NCBI GenBank assembly: GCA_038231395.1
Contig: JBBRLL010000006.1
Location: 44,971 to 108,970 of the forward strand
Length of the DNA stretch: 64,000 nt
Origin: Stagnihabitans sp038231395
GTDB lineage: Bacteria > Pseudomonadota > Alphaproteobacteria > Rhodobacterales > Rhodobacteraceae
Direction of reading: 5' to 3'
The notes under the pieces are model-generated. The model made no database searches, was not told the origin of the DNA, and was given only the letters and a program-made list of their open reading frames with translations. Positions 15,587 to 25,069 of this stretch are shown in pieces. Both the position numbers and the translations under genes were made by a program. The stretch's first letter is position 1. Every line of letters starts with the position of its first letter.

Positions 15587-16825
15587 TTAAAACCGTCCGG
15601 CACGATAGGGCGTCAGGTCCACTTCTGGGGGGCGGCGCTGCACCAGATCGGCGACTATTCTGGCAGTGATCGGGGCCAGGGTCAGGCCGATATGGCCATG
15701 ACCGAAGGCGTGGATCACCTCTGGCCCGGCTTTGGAGGGGCCGAGGACAGGCAGGCTGTCGGGCAGGGAGGGGCGCAGGCCCATCCAGGTGGCGGAAGGC
15801 TCGGGCAGGTCGGGGAAGATCGCCCGCGCGCCTTGCAGCAGGCGGTCAAGGCGGTGGGGCGAGGGCGGGGCGGCAAGGCCTCCGAGTTCGACGGTGCCAG
15901 CGGCGCGCAGGCGACCGGTCATCGGGCAGAGGTAAAAGCCACGAGAGGTCGGGCACACAGGCCGGTGCAGCAGGGCGGCTGCCATGTCCCATTCCAGATG
16001 GTAGCCACGTTCGGTATCCAGGGGCACATCGTCGCCCGCCATTCTGGCAAGGGGGCGCGAATACGCCCCTGCCGCGATGACCACCGTTTTGGCGTGCACC
16101 CGCACCCCCGGTCCGTCCAGAATGATGCCGTCGAACTGGCGCGTCAGGGTTTCGACCTTTGCCGTCAGAAGGCCTGCATATTGCAAGGTGGATTGGGCGA
16201 GGCGTTGGACCATCGCTCCGGGATCGGACAGGAACGTCGCGCCGGGGAAGAAAGCGGCCCCCGGCATTTCGGGCAGGTTCGGCTCAAGCTCGGCAAGGTC
16301 GCGGGTGGTGATCAGGTCAACCTCCACCCCAAAGCTGCGGCGATGGGCCATGTCGGCCTTTGCCGCGCGCAGAGCCTTTTCGGTGTCGTAAAGGTACAGG
16401 CAGCCCGCCTGCTCCATCAGGTCCAGCCCGCCGATGCGGGCGGCGAGGTCGGCCCAGAGGTCACGCGCTCCGGCCAGAAGGGCCGCTATGGCACGCGCGT
16501 TGCGTTCTGCCGCACCGGGCAGCGACTGGCGGGCGAAACGGGCAAGCCATGGGGTCAGGGCCAGCAACGCGCCGGGACGGATCGACAGGGGAGAAGTGCG
16601 GCTGAACAAAAGCGAGGGCAGGTTTTTCAGCACATCCGGCGTGCCGACCGGAAGCACGGCATAATCGGCGATGGTGCCGGCATTGCCGTAACTGGCACCG
16701 GACCCCGGCGGATTGGGGTCGATCAGGATAACCTCCAACCCCTCGGCCACCAAAGCCTCGGCGATGGCCAGACCGACCACGCCTGCGCCGACAATGGCGA
16801 TCTCACTGGAAATGTGCTGAACCAT
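15587..16825 (-). CDS. FAD-dependent amine/D-amino-acid oxidoreductase (DadA/PuuB-like)
   Basis: A 412-residue DAO-family flavoenzyme. The dinucleotide fold IAIVGAGVVGLAIAEALVAE is at the N-terminus and the second FAD contact is HAFGHGHIGLTLAPI at the C-terminus. D-amino-acid dehydrogenase is the usual label. As the last gene of an operon with a glutamine-synthetase-like ligase and an aldehyde dehydrogenase, a gamma-glutamylamine oxidase role (PuuB-like) is equally possible. GAGGG precedes the ATG. Confidence 0.88.
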   Translation of the reverse strand: MVQHISSEIAIVGAGVVGLAIAEALVAEGLEVILIDPNPPGSGASYGNAGTIADYAVLPVGTPDVLKNLPSLLFSRTSPLSIRPGALLALTPWLARFARQSLPGAAERNARAIAALLAGARDLWADLAARIGGLDLMEQAGCLYLYDTEKALRAAKADMAHRRSFGVEVDLITTRDLAELEPNLPEMPGAAFFPGATFLSDPGAMVQRLAQSTLQYAGLLTAKVETLTRQFDGIILDGPGVRVHAKTVVIAAGAYSRPLARMAGDDVPLDTERGYHLEWDMAAALLHRPVCPTSRGFYLCPMTGRLRAAGTVELGGLAAPPSPHRLDRLLQGARAIFPDLPEPSATWMGLRPSLPDSLPVLGPSKAGPEVIHAFGHGHIGLTLAPITARIVADLVQRRPPEVDLTPYRAGRF

Positions 16826-16913
16826 CTACCCTCAAACCCCGCATGGTGGTCCCTTCCGGTCGCGCCTGACCATGCGACATCCGACCGGCAGGACGGCACG
16901 AGCCGCGCAGACC

Positions 16914-18080
16914 TTACATGCAGGCGTCAAACAGCGCACGGGTGTTTTTGCGGGTCATCACGACCGGATTGCCGCCGCAGGACGGGTCTTCCAGCGCAAA
17001 GTCAGTAAGCTGATCAAGGTCGGCGTATTGCACACCCAAGGCCGACAGGGTGGCGGGGATGGCGAGCTTGGCGCGCAACTGCATCACCGCCTCATGAAAG
17101 CCCGCGTAGCCGCCATTGAAACCAAGGTAGTTGGCGGCGGCGTGGATACGGTCTTCAATCACCTCGCGGTTGAAGTCCAGAACCATCGGCATGACCACGG
17201 CGTTGGTGGTGCCGTGGTGCGTGCCATACAGCGCGCCGACCGGGTGGCTGAGCGAATGGATTGCCCCAAGCCCCTTCTGGAAGGCCACGGCCCCCATCGC
17301 AGCCGCGCTCATCATCTGGGCGCGGGCGTCAAGGTCACCGGGATTGTCGTAGACCACGGGCAGGTTTTCAAAGACCAGCCGCATGCCTTCGAGGGCGATG
17401 CCCTGGCTCATCGGGTGATAGAAGGGCGAGCAATAGGCCTCCAGACAATGGGCAAGGGCGTCCATGCCGGTGCCAGCGGTGATAAAGCGCGGCATGCCGA
17501 CGGTAAGGGCCGGGTCACAGATGGTTATTCTGGGCATCAGGGCCGGGTGAAAGATGATCTTCTTCTTGTGGGTGTCGGCGTTGGTCAAAACCCCGGCGCG
17601 ACCGACCTCTGACCCGGTGCCCGCTGTGGTCGGCACGGCGATGATGGAGGCGATCCGGTCGGCGTCAGCGCGGGTGTACCAGTCATCGACATCTTCCAGA
17701 TCCCACACGCTGAGGTCTTTGCGCTGATGCGCCATCAGCGCGATCATCTTGCCAAGATCAAGGCCGGAGCCGCCGCCGAACGCGATGACACCGTCATGGT
17801 GGCCTGCCAGATAGACGGCGATGCCGTCGGCCATGTTCTTCTCGTTCGGGTTGGGGTCCACCTCGGAAAAGACGGCGCGGCCCAGGCCTGCGGCGTCCAG
17901 CACGTCAAGCGCCCCGGCCGTGATCGGCAGGCTGGCCAAGGCCTTGTCGGTCACCAGAAGCGGGTTTTTCAGGCCGATGGATTTGGCATGTTCGGCCAGT
18001 TCGGCGATGCGGCCGACGCCGAACTTGATGGCGGTCGGGTAGTTCCAGTTCCGGTTGGGAACGCTGTGGGTCTGGGTCAT
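16914..18080 (-). CDS. Iron-containing alcohol dehydrogenase
   Basis: A 388-residue group III alcohol dehydrogenase. It has the NAD-binding FGGGSGLDLGKMIALM, the PTTAGTGSEVGR signature, and metal-binding His residues in MDALAHCLEAYCSPFYHPMS and HSLSHPVGALYGTHHGTTNA. The start is only 4 nt after the aldehyde dehydrogenase stop, so they are one transcript. An aldehyde/alcohol redox step on a shared intermediate, such as a semialdehyde or 4-hydroxybutyrate-type compound, is likely. Confidence 0.94.
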   Translation of the reverse strand: MTQTHSVPNRNWNYPTAIKFGVGRIAELAEHAKSIGLKNPLLVTDKALASLPITAGALDVLDAAGLGRAVFSEVDPNPNEKNMADGIAVYLAGHHDGVIAFGGGSGLDLGKMIALMAHQRKDLSVWDLEDVDDWYTRADADRIASIIAVPTTAGTGSEVGRAGVLTNADTHKKKIIFHPALMPRITICDPALTVGMPRFITAGTGMDALAHCLEAYCSPFYHPMSQGIALEGMRLVFENLPVVYDNPGDLDARAQMMSAAAMGAVAFQKGLGAIHSLSHPVGALYGTHHGTTNAVVMPMVLDFNREVIEDRIHAAANYLGFNGGYAGFHEAVMQLRAKLAIPATLSALGVQYADLDQLTDFALEDPSCGGNPVVMTRKNTRALFDACM

Positions 18081-18084
18081 CGGT

Positions 18085-19464
18085 TTACACCTTCTTCAGA
18101 TGGTAGGATTTCGGGCGGGTCACCGAATGGAACCCAAGGAAAGACAGGCTTCCGCCGCGACCGGTGTCTTTGCAGCCGGTCCAGCACAGCGCGGGGTCAA
18201 GGTAGTCGGCGCGGTTCATGAAGACGGTGCCGGTTTCGATCTGCGCGCCAATTGCTGCCGCCGTGTCATAGTCCTGCGTCCAGATCGAAGCGGTCAGTCC
18301 GTAAGGGCTGTCGTTCATCAGAGCCAAAGCCTCGGCGTCGTCGCGCACTTTCATGATGCCGACCACCGGGCCAAAGGATTCCTCTGTCATCACCCGCATC
18401 TTGTGGGTGACGTTGATCAGAATCTGCGGCGCAAGATAGGCGCCGCCATCATCGGCGGGGAAGTTTTTGGGGTCGATCAGCGCCTTGGCCCCTGCGGCGA
18501 TGGCTTCGCCGGTCTGGTCGCGCACCACTTGGGCGAAACGTTTGTTGGCCATCGGGCCAAGGGTGGAAGCGGCGTCAAAAGGGTTGCCCAGCTTCAGGGC
18601 GTTGACCCAGGCCACGGATTTTTCAACGAAGGCGTCATACAGGCTATCATGGACATAAATCCGCTCGATCCCGCAGCAGCATTGGCCGGCGTTGAACATG
18701 GCACCGTCCATCAGCGTGTCGACCGCCGCCTCCAGATTGGCATCGGCGCGGACATAACCGGGGTCCTTGCCGCCGAGTTCCAAGCCAAGGGGTGTGAAGG
18801 TGCCCGCCGCAGCCCGCTCCATCGCTTGGCCACCGCCGACCGAACCCGTGAAGTTGACGAAGTTGAAGGCACGGGAAGCGATCAGGCTTTCAGTGGTGGC
18901 GTGGTCAAGGACGACGTTCTGGAACACATCAGCCGGGATGCCAGCGGCGTGGAAAGCTTCGGCCAGACGTTCGCCCACCAGCATGGTTTGGGAGGCGTGT
19001 TTGAGGATCACGGTATTGCCGGCAATCAGCGCGGGGACCAGTGTGTTGATCGTGGTCAGGTAGGGATAGTTCCACGGGGCTATGATAAACACCACGCCCA
19101 ACGCTTCTCGCGCGATGTAGCGGCGGAATTTATCGCTGTCCTCCACCAGGGTCGGCGCAAGTGATGTCGCAGCGATCTCGGCCATATAGTCGGAGCGGGC
19201 GTTCACCCCGCCAAATTCGCCGCCAAAACGGGTCGGGCGGCCCATTTGCCAGGCAAGCTCTTCGACCACGCGGTCTTTCATCGCGTTGAGGTTGGCGACA
19301 CCGGCTTTGACCAAGGCGATACGCTCGGCCAGAGGACGCGCCGCCCACGGCTTTTGGGCGGCCTTTGCCCGGGCGGCCATGGCAGCGGCGGCATCTGGCG
19401 CAAGCGGGGTGCGTTCGGCATAGACCGAGGCGTCAACCGGGGAAATCAGTTGGATGGGTTTCAT
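18085..19464 (-). CDS. Aldehyde dehydrogenase (NAD-dependent)
   Basis: A 459-residue ALDH superfamily enzyme. It has the cofactor site IAPWNYPYLTTINTLVPALI, general-base Glu in LELGGKDPGYV, catalytic Cys in FNAGQCCCGIERIYV, and ESFGPVVGIM. I chose the ATG at 19464 because it overlaps the GFA stop as ATGA and follows GAGG. In context it would oxidise an amine-derived aldehyde (PuuC-like role). Confidence 0.94.
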   Translation of the reverse strand: MKPIQLISPVDASVYAERTPLAPDAAAAMAARAKAAQKPWAARPLAERIALVKAGVANLNAMKDRVVEELAWQMGRPTRFGGEFGGVNARSDYMAEIAATSLAPTLVEDSDKFRRYIAREALGVVFIIAPWNYPYLTTINTLVPALIAGNTVILKHASQTMLVGERLAEAFHAAGIPADVFQNVVLDHATTESLIASRAFNFVNFTGSVGGGQAMERAAAGTFTPLGLELGGKDPGYVRADANLEAAVDTLMDGAMFNAGQCCCGIERIYVHDSLYDAFVEKSVAWVNALKLGNPFDAASTLGPMANKRFAQVVRDQTGEAIAAGAKALIDPKNFPADDGGAYLAPQILINVTHKMRVMTEESFGPVVGIMKVRDDAEALALMNDSPYGLTASIWTQDYDTAAAIGAQIETGTVFMNRADYLDPALCWTGCKDTGRGGSLSFLGFHSVTRPKSYHLKKV

Positions 19465-19985
19465 TTCTTTGCCTCGTTGGGTGCGGCAGCCTCTTGCGGC
19501 CACACCAAGGTGTCATGATCGGGGTGCTGGTGGTTGGTCTGGCGAATGATCTCGTACCGCTCTGGCGTGTCACCCTCGCCATTGTCGCCCGCGCCGGTGG
19601 TCGTGGCGGGCAGGTGCAGGATGTCGGCCAGCCAGGGTTCCATTGACTCAGCCCCGTAATTGAACAGCGGTTTCATCTCGCTGTGCCGATCCAGTGATCC
19701 GATGGTGACCGAAATCCTTGGCCGCGACAGCGCCTGATAGGTCAGCGGTGTGCCGCAGTCCCGGCAAAACCCGCGCAAGGCATCGTCAGAGCTTTTGAAC
19801 TCTGCCATCTGTCCGCGTGTAACGCGGAAGCTATCGGTGTGAGCGCCGGCAAAGGCCCCGAAAAAGCCGCCGACCTGCTTTTGGCACATCCGGCAATGGC
19901 AAAGCGCGGGGTTGTCCGGCTTGACGCGGAATTCATAGCGCACCGCGCCGCATTGGCAACCGCCCGTCCATCTTTCCGCGCTCAT
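19461..19985 (-). CDS. GFA / CENP-V zinc-binding family protein
   Basis: A 174-residue protein. The family zinc ligands are in GGCQCGAVRYEF, LCHCRMCQKQVGG and GFCRDCGTPLTYQA. The family includes glutathione-dependent formaldehyde-activating enzyme, but most members are unassigned. AGAGGA precedes the ATG at 19985. A charged tail of about 40 residues (GAGDNGEGDTPERYE...) extends past the core. Position between the ligase and the aldehyde dehydrogenase suggests a role in aldehyde handling. Confidence 0.9.
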   Translation of the reverse strand: MSAERWTGGCQCGAVRYEFRVKPDNPALCHCRMCQKQVGGFFGAFAGAHTDSFRVTRGQMAEFKSSDDALRGFCRDCGTPLTYQALSRPRISVTIGSLDRHSEMKPLFNYGAESMEPWLADILHLPATTTGAGDNGEGDTPERYEIIRQTNHQHPDHDTLVWPQEAAAPNEAKK

Positions 19986-20064
19986 TACCGATCCTCTGAT
20001 TTTGACGTCAAATTTTGATAACCGCCGCGCCAAACCCGGTGTGGTTTTGCGAGGCCGCCCATTG

Positions 20065-21432
20065 TCACGAGCGTTCAAACAGCCGCTGCAATTCGAAATC
20101 GGTCACCACGCGGTCGGTCTCGGCAATCTCCCATTCGCAGGCGTGGTGGTAATGGTCGATCACGTCATCGCCGAAGGCCGTCCGCAACATGGCAGAATTT
20201 TTCAAAAGGGCCGAGGCGTCGCGCAGGGTCTTGGGGATCTCACGGATGCCTTCGGCCCGGTACATGTCGCCGACCATCTCCGGCTCCAGTGCCATCTTCT
20301 TCTCGATCCCGTCCAGACCCGCCGCCAGAAGGGCTGCACAGGCCAGATAGGGGTTCATGTCGCTGCCCGGAATGCGGCATTCCACCCGGACGGCCTTGGT
20401 ATGTTCGCCGCAAACCCTAAAGCCTGCGGTGCGGTTGTCAGCGCTCCACACCGCTTTGGTCGGGGCAAACATGCCGATGGTAAAACGTTTGTAGCTGTTG
20501 ACGTAGGGCGCCAGAAACGCCGTGATGTCGCGGGCATGGTGCAACTGGCCGGCGATATAGTGTTTCATCAGGTCCGACATGCCGTGTTTATCGGCGTCAT
20601 CGGCAAAGGCAGCCGTGCCGTCCAGCGTCCACAGGCTTTGGTGGACATGGGCGGACGACCCGGCTTTGCGATGGTCATACTTCGCCATGAAAGTCACGGA
20701 CTTGCCCTTGGTCCAGGCAATTTCCTTGATGCCGTTCTTGATGATCGAATGGTTGTCGGCGGTGTCCAAAGCGTCCGAGTATTTGTAGTTGACCTCTTCT
20801 TGCCCGGCATCCGCCTCGCCCTTGGAATTCTCAACCGGGATCCCTGCCGCATAAAGCCCGTTGCGGACGGCGCGCATCACGTCTTCTTCCTTGGTGGTCT
20901 GGAAGATGTGGTAATCCTCGTTATAGGCGCTGACCGGCTGCAGGGCTTTCAACCCGCCATCGCGCAGATTTTCGTAGGAGTTGTCAAACAGATAGAACTC
21001 CAGCTCCGTCGCCATCATCGCGTTGAACCCCATGGCTTGCGCCCGGGCGACCTGACGTTTCAGAATGGTGCGCGGGCTCAGCGGCACCTCTTGGTGCGTG
21101 TGATGGTCCAACAGATCGGCCAGAACCAAAGCGGTGCCGGGCAGCCATGGGATCAGCCGCAAGGTGCTCATATCCGGCTTCATCACATAGTCGCCGTAGC
21201 CGGTCTGCCAGCTTGAAGAGGCGTAGCCCTGCACCGTGTTCATGTCCTGATCGACGGTCAGGAGGTAGTTGCAGCAATGGGTCTCTTGCCAGCCGCTTTT
21301 CACAAAGAACGCGGCGTGGAAGCGTTTGCCCATCAGACGGCCCCACATATCCACGGCGGCCACCAGAACGGTGTCGATAGAGCCTGCGTCTACGGCGTCT
21401 TTCAGTTGGTCGAAGGTCAAATTGCCGGGCAT
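20065..21432 (-). CDS. Glutamine-synthetase-like gamma-glutamyl-amine ligase
   Basis: A 455-residue GS-fold enzyme. It has the metal-binding ELEFYLFD, the GSSAHVHQSLW His motif, NSYKRF and NRTAGFRV. It differs from nitrogen-assimilation GlnA: it lacks the adenylylation-site region and sits in a catabolic operon. PuuA-type ligases join glutamate to an amine (putrescine, ethanolamine or others). The substrate cannot be read from the sequence. The ATG at 21432 follows AGGGAGACC. Confidence 0.88.
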   Translation of the reverse strand: MPGNLTFDQLKDAVDAGSIDTVLVAAVDMWGRLMGKRFHAAFFVKSGWQETHCCNYLLTVDQDMNTVQGYASSSWQTGYGDYVMKPDMSTLRLIPWLPGTALVLADLLDHHTHQEVPLSPRTILKRQVARAQAMGFNAMMATELEFYLFDNSYENLRDGGLKALQPVSAYNEDYHIFQTTKEEDVMRAVRNGLYAAGIPVENSKGEADAGQEEVNYKYSDALDTADNHSIIKNGIKEIAWTKGKSVTFMAKYDHRKAGSSAHVHQSLWTLDGTAAFADDADKHGMSDLMKHYIAGQLHHARDITAFLAPYVNSYKRFTIGMFAPTKAVWSADNRTAGFRVCGEHTKAVRVECRIPGSDMNPYLACAALLAAGLDGIEKKMALEPEMVGDMYRAEGIREIPKTLRDASALLKNSAMLRTAFGDDVIDHYHHACEWEIAETDRVVTDFELQRLFERS

Positions 21433-21506
21433 GTCCGGTCTCCCTGATGTGAGGTGCATTCGGGGGTTTTCTCCCCGCGGCTTTTATTCGGGCTTAACCG
21501 GCGCGG

Positions 21507-22283
21507 TCAGCTGGCTTTGGCCTGCTTTTGGATCTCCACCAGACCCATGTTGATCACCGGGGCCAAGGTTTCTGCCATAGCCTTGCAGGCGGCATCGGAG
21601 GCAAGCAGATCGTTGCGGATTTCCAGCATGGCGTTGGGCAGGCCGTAGGGCGTGGCATGCAGGCGCAGCGTATGGGTCACATCATCGGCGGCGGAATAGG
21701 GGGCGTTCAGCTCGGCGCGCAGCGGGGTTTTGCGGGCGGCGGCAAGGGTGGCCAAGGCGAGGGAAGGGTCAGCGTCATGGATCACCCCAAACTCCACCGT
21801 GCGGGGCTTGCCGAAATAGATGGGCGTAAAGGAATGCACGGTGACAATCACCGGGGCCAGCCCAAGTGCGATGCGACGGGCGATCAGACCATGCAGAGCG
21901 GTGGCCCAAGGCAGGTAAATGGCTTCGGTCCGGGCCAGACGCTCTTGGTCGGATATAACGGCATTGCCGGGGATGTCATGCACTTCAGACCGCGCGGGCA
22001 TCGCCCCCTTCATGTCCGGCGCGCGGTTGCAGTCATAGACAAGGCGGCTGACCGGGGCGTGGATCAACACGCCGTCCAGAAGCCGGGAAAGCCCACGCGC
22101 CACCGCCAAAGCACCGGGATCCCAGGCGATATGGGCAAGGCGTTGATCAGCGGTCAGTCCAAGGTCGCCCCACGGCGCAGGGATGGCGTGGGACGCGTGT
22201 TCGCACACAAAGATCAGCCGCCCCTTGGCAGCGGCATTCTCGATCACGGGCGCAAATTCCGCCTTGGTCACAGCAGCCCGCAT
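21507..22283 (-). CDS. N-formylglutamate amidohydrolase family protein
   Basis: A 258-residue FGase-family (HutG-like) zinc amidohydrolase. It contains FVCEHASHAIP, YDCNRAPDMKGAMPARSEVH, VTVHSFTPIYFGKPR and LEIRNDLL. It leads the operon that continues with the GS-like gene 74 nt downstream, and is divergent from an rpiR gene. No other hut genes are present, so a substrate other than a histidine-pathway intermediate, for example a gamma-glutamyl or formyl amide, is possible. The frame is open far upstream on this strand, but the family homology begins at this ATG. Confidence 0.9.
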   Translation of the reverse strand: MRAAVTKAEFAPVIENAAAKGRLIFVCEHASHAIPAPWGDLGLTADQRLAHIAWDPGALAVARGLSRLLDGVLIHAPVSRLVYDCNRAPDMKGAMPARSEVHDIPGNAVISDQERLARTEAIYLPWATALHGLIARRIALGLAPVIVTVHSFTPIYFGKPRTVEFGVIHDADPSLALATLAAARKTPLRAELNAPYSAADDVTHTLRLHATPYGLPNAMLEIRNDLLASDAACKAMAETLAPVINMGLVEIQKQAKAS

Positions 22284-22327
22284 CTGCGAGTCATCCCCAT
22301 CGCTTTGAAACAGGCTGGCGCTTTGCC

Positions 22328-22350
22328 GGAAAACTGTCAAGATTGTTTCC
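22328..22350. promoter_or_regulatory. Candidate operator in the rpiR divergent promoter
   Basis: GGAAAAC (22328-22334) and GTTTCC (22345-22350) form an imperfect inverted repeat in the 114-bp space between the two divergent genes. It is a candidate RpiR binding site by position only. Confidence 0.25.
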
Positions 22351-22397
22351 TGCGGGGATTTCCTGTTACGATGTTTTCTGTTTCTGGAGCGCTGTGA

Positions 22398-23255
22398 ATG
22401 ACCGTTGACGATCAGTTGCGCACGGCCTTGCCTGACCTGACGCGGGCAGAGCGGCAACTGGCCACCCATATCCTGTCGCATTACCCGGTGGCGGCTTTGG
22501 GCTCGATCACCATTCTGGCCAAGGCGGCGCTGGTCTCGACCCCCACGGTGGTGCGGTTGGCGCAAAAGCTGGGGTACAAGGGCTATCCGGACTTTCAAGC
22601 CTCTTTGCGGGGCGAGGTGGAGGCGATGCTGGTCACCCCCTTGACCAAACACGCGACGCGGGCGGGGTCGGTGCCGGACGGCCATATCCTCAACCGGTTT
22701 GCCGAGGCGGTGGTGGACAACCTGCAAGCCACCCTGAACCAGATCAACCATGCGGAGTTTGATGCGGCTGTGGCCTTGCTGGCCGATCCGGCGCGGCGGG
22801 TTTTCACCCTGGGCGGGCGGATCACCCATGCGATGGCGGATTATTTCGCCTCGCTCATGTCGGTGATCCGGCCACAGGTGACACTTTTGTCGGACAATCC
22901 GGCGACCTGGCCACCGGGGTTGCTGGATTTGGCACCCGGCGACGTGCTTTTGGTCTTTGACATCCGGCGGTATGAAAACGCGGTGTTGCAGGTGGCAGAG
23001 ATGGCGAAAGAGCAGCGGGCCGAGATCATTCTGATCACCGACCGTTGGGTGTCGCCTGCCGCCGCCCATGCCCGCTATACCATCTGCTGCCATGTCGAGG
23101 CCCCTTCGGCCTGGGACAGCAACGCGGCGCTGATGGTGCTGGTCGAGACGCTGCTGGCTGCGGTTCAGAACTCCACCTGGGCCGGGACCGAGCCACGATT
23201 GCGTCGGCTGGAAGAGTTGTACGCGCGCACCCGGTTCTTTCGCAAGCATCGTTAG
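22398..23255 (+). CDS. MurR/RpiR family regulator
   Basis: A 285-residue regulator. The N-terminal HTH_6 domain (TRAERQLATHILSHYPVAAL, then SITILAKAALVSTPTVVRLA) is followed by a SIS domain (RVFTLGGRITHAMADYFASL ... LTPDVLL-type core LAPGDVLLVFDIRRYENAVL). SIS domains usually bind phosphosugars or related ligands. It is divergent from the six-gene operon and is the likely local regulator. Confidence 0.93.
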   Translation: MTVDDQLRTALPDLTRAERQLATHILSHYPVAALGSITILAKAALVSTPTVVRLAQKLGYKGYPDFQASLRGEVEAMLVTPLTKHATRAGSVPDGHILNRFAEAVVDNLQATLNQINHAEFDAAVALLADPARRVFTLGGRITHAMADYFASLMSVIRPQVTLLSDNPATWPPGLLDLAPGDVLLVFDIRRYENAVLQVAEMAKEQRAEIILITDRWVSPAAAHARYTICCHVEAPSAWDSNAALMVLVETLLAAVQNSTWAGTEPRLRRLEELYARTRFFRKHR

Positions 23256-23400
23256 CCCCGCGCGCCCATCCAACTGAGGAGGTCTGGTCCACGGTGCCAG
23301 GCAGCGCCGCGTTCGAACAGGCAATGCGCTTTCGTGCTGCGGCAGGCCAACAGGGCGCGCCCCTTTGCCGGTCTGGATACTCCCGCTCAAGTCGCAAGGA

Positions 23401-24327
23401 TCAGTAGCCGAGCGTCCGGTCCACCAGATGCAACAAGAGCAGGCCTGCTTCCGCCCGACGGATATTTTCAACCAGCACGCGGGCGGCGGAGTGGGGTCTG
23501 GTGTCCGCAGCGATATGGGGGGTGACGGTGATGTGAGGGTGGCTCCAGAATGGATGATCCGACGGCAAAGGCTCGGTCCGGAAGGTGTCAAGGGTCGCGT
23601 GGGCGATATGGCCGCTGTCAAGGGCTGCCAGCAGAGCCGCGTCATCAATCAACGCGCCACGACCGGGGTTCAGGATCACCGCACCCTTCGGCAGCATCGA
23701 AAGAGTGCGGGCGTTCAGGATGGTCTCTGTCTCCGGCGTTTTGGGCAGCAGGGTGATGACGATGGCGGCGGTGGACAGGGCTTGATCCAGACCCTCGGCA
23801 CCCGAAAGAGTCGGCAGGCCTGCGATGGTTTTGGCGGTGCGGCTGTAGCCGGTCACCGGGAAGTTGAGCGATTGCAACGCGCGGGCACAGGCCAGCCCCA
23901 AAGCGCCAAGCCCCAGCATCGTTACCGGGCGCTGGCGGGCCAAGGGCGGGCAGGTCGGATCCCAGATGTGACCCGGGTTGGCGATGTGGTGATCCATTCC
24001 AAGATGGTGGCGCAGGGTGTGGCCTACGACCCATTCCACCATGCCCTCGGTCAGGCCGGTATCAACCATGCGGGTCAAGGGTTGCGTCAGGGTGGGGTTG
24101 CCCACGATCCGTTCCACCCCGGCCCACAGGCTGAGGACCGCTTTGCACGCGGTATAGGGGGTGAAGTCCTGCAAGGGTGCAGAAGGGGCGTAGATGATGT
24201 AATCGACCGCCGCAGGGTCATCGGTTTCTGTGACAATCCGGGCCTTCAGCCCGGCCTCTGCCAAAGCTTGCGGCAGATGGGTGGCGTATGCGGGCCAAAG
24301 CGAGGGGGCAGCGAACAAGATCAGCAT
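23401..24327 (-). CDS. ghrA: Glyoxylate/hydroxypyruvate reductase A-like
   Basis: A 308-residue 2-hydroxyacid dehydrogenase of the GhrA type. It has MVEWVVGHTLRHHLGMD, the NAD(P) loop MLGLGALGLACARALQSL, LNPGRGALID and HITVTPHIAADT. GhrA enzymes reduce glyoxylate and hydroxypyruvate with NADPH. It is convergent with rpiR and stands alone. Confidence 0.9.
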   Translation of the reverse strand: MLILFAAPSLWPAYATHLPQALAEAGLKARIVTETDDPAAVDYIIYAPSAPLQDFTPYTACKAVLSLWAGVERIVGNPTLTQPLTRMVDTGLTEGMVEWVVGHTLRHHLGMDHHIANPGHIWDPTCPPLARQRPVTMLGLGALGLACARALQSLNFPVTGYSRTAKTIAGLPTLSGAEGLDQALSTAAIVITLLPKTPETETILNARTLSMLPKGAVILNPGRGALIDDAALLAALDSGHIAHATLDTFRTEPLPSDHPFWSHPHITVTPHIAADTRPHSAARVLVENIRRAEAGLLLLHLVDRTLGY

Positions 24328-24420
24328 CGGGCACCTTTTTCAGCGCAGGCATTTGCCCTGAGCGCGGCAGTTGTGGGGCAGGCGGGTCAAAGCGCGGGGG
24401 GCTAACAGGAACATTTTGGT

Positions 24421-25050
24421 CTACTTCGTCAGAGCGAGGCCCGCGTTGACCGCCAAGGCCAGAATGACCGTGTTGAAGAAAAACGAGCCGATCGAATGGA
24501 CCAGCACGACTTTGCGCATCCCGGTTTGGGTCACCACGACGTCAGAGACTTGGGCGGTCATGCCGATGGTGAAGGAGAAATACAAGAAATCCAGAATGCT
24601 GGGCTCTTTGGTGCCGGGAAAATCCAGACCGCCGATCGGCTTTCTTGCGTAAAACAAATGGGCATAGCGGAAAGCCGCAAGGATATGCATCATCGCCCAG
24701 CCCAAAGGCGCGGCCGAAAGCGAGAACAGCGCCTCGCCAATGCTGTCATGGGCGCGGTTGAGGACAAGGAAGATCGCAGCGAGGCTGACGCCAACCGCCA
24801 GCACCGCAAGCGTCATGATCAGCGCAGCACCTTCGTCGTCGGCCGCGGAATGCCGGCGCAGGTCTTCTGCCGAAGTGCGCAGGATCAACCAAAGCATCAG
24901 CAACTCGTAGCAAAGGAAGAAGCCGTTCACCCCAACCAGCGCGCGCATCACCGCATCCAGCCCGGTGATCGTGCTGACTGCCCAAAGGGCGATGCCGAGG
25001 GCGAAGGCTATCAGAAACCGCCCGTGGCGCTGAAGCGTGGATTTCATCAT
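24421..25050 (-). CDS. DUF1345 membrane protein
   Basis: A 209-residue membrane protein with about five hydrophobic segments. The motif DFLYFSFTIGMTAQVSDV resembles ion-channel-like conserved parts of the DUF1345 family. Function unknown. The start lies 19 nt after the rodA stop, so it could be the last gene of the mre operon. Confidence 0.85.
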   Translation of the reverse strand: MMKSTLQRHGRFLIAFALGIALWAVSTITGLDAVMRALVGVNGFFLCYELLMLWLILRTSAEDLRRHSAADDEGAALIMTLAVLAVGVSLAAIFLVLNRAHDSIGEALFSLSAAPLGWAMMHILAAFRYAHLFYARKPIGGLDFPGTKEPSILDFLYFSFTIGMTAQVSDVVVTQTGMRKVVLVHSIGSFFFNTVILALAVNAGLALTK

Positions 25051-25069
25051 CGGAGGAGCCTCTTTGTCA

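Noticed and set aside
22284..23648. Upstream extension of the N-formylglutamate amidohydrolase frame
   Set aside because: The frame stays open by GC bias across the rpiR gene on the other strand; family similarity starts only at 22283.
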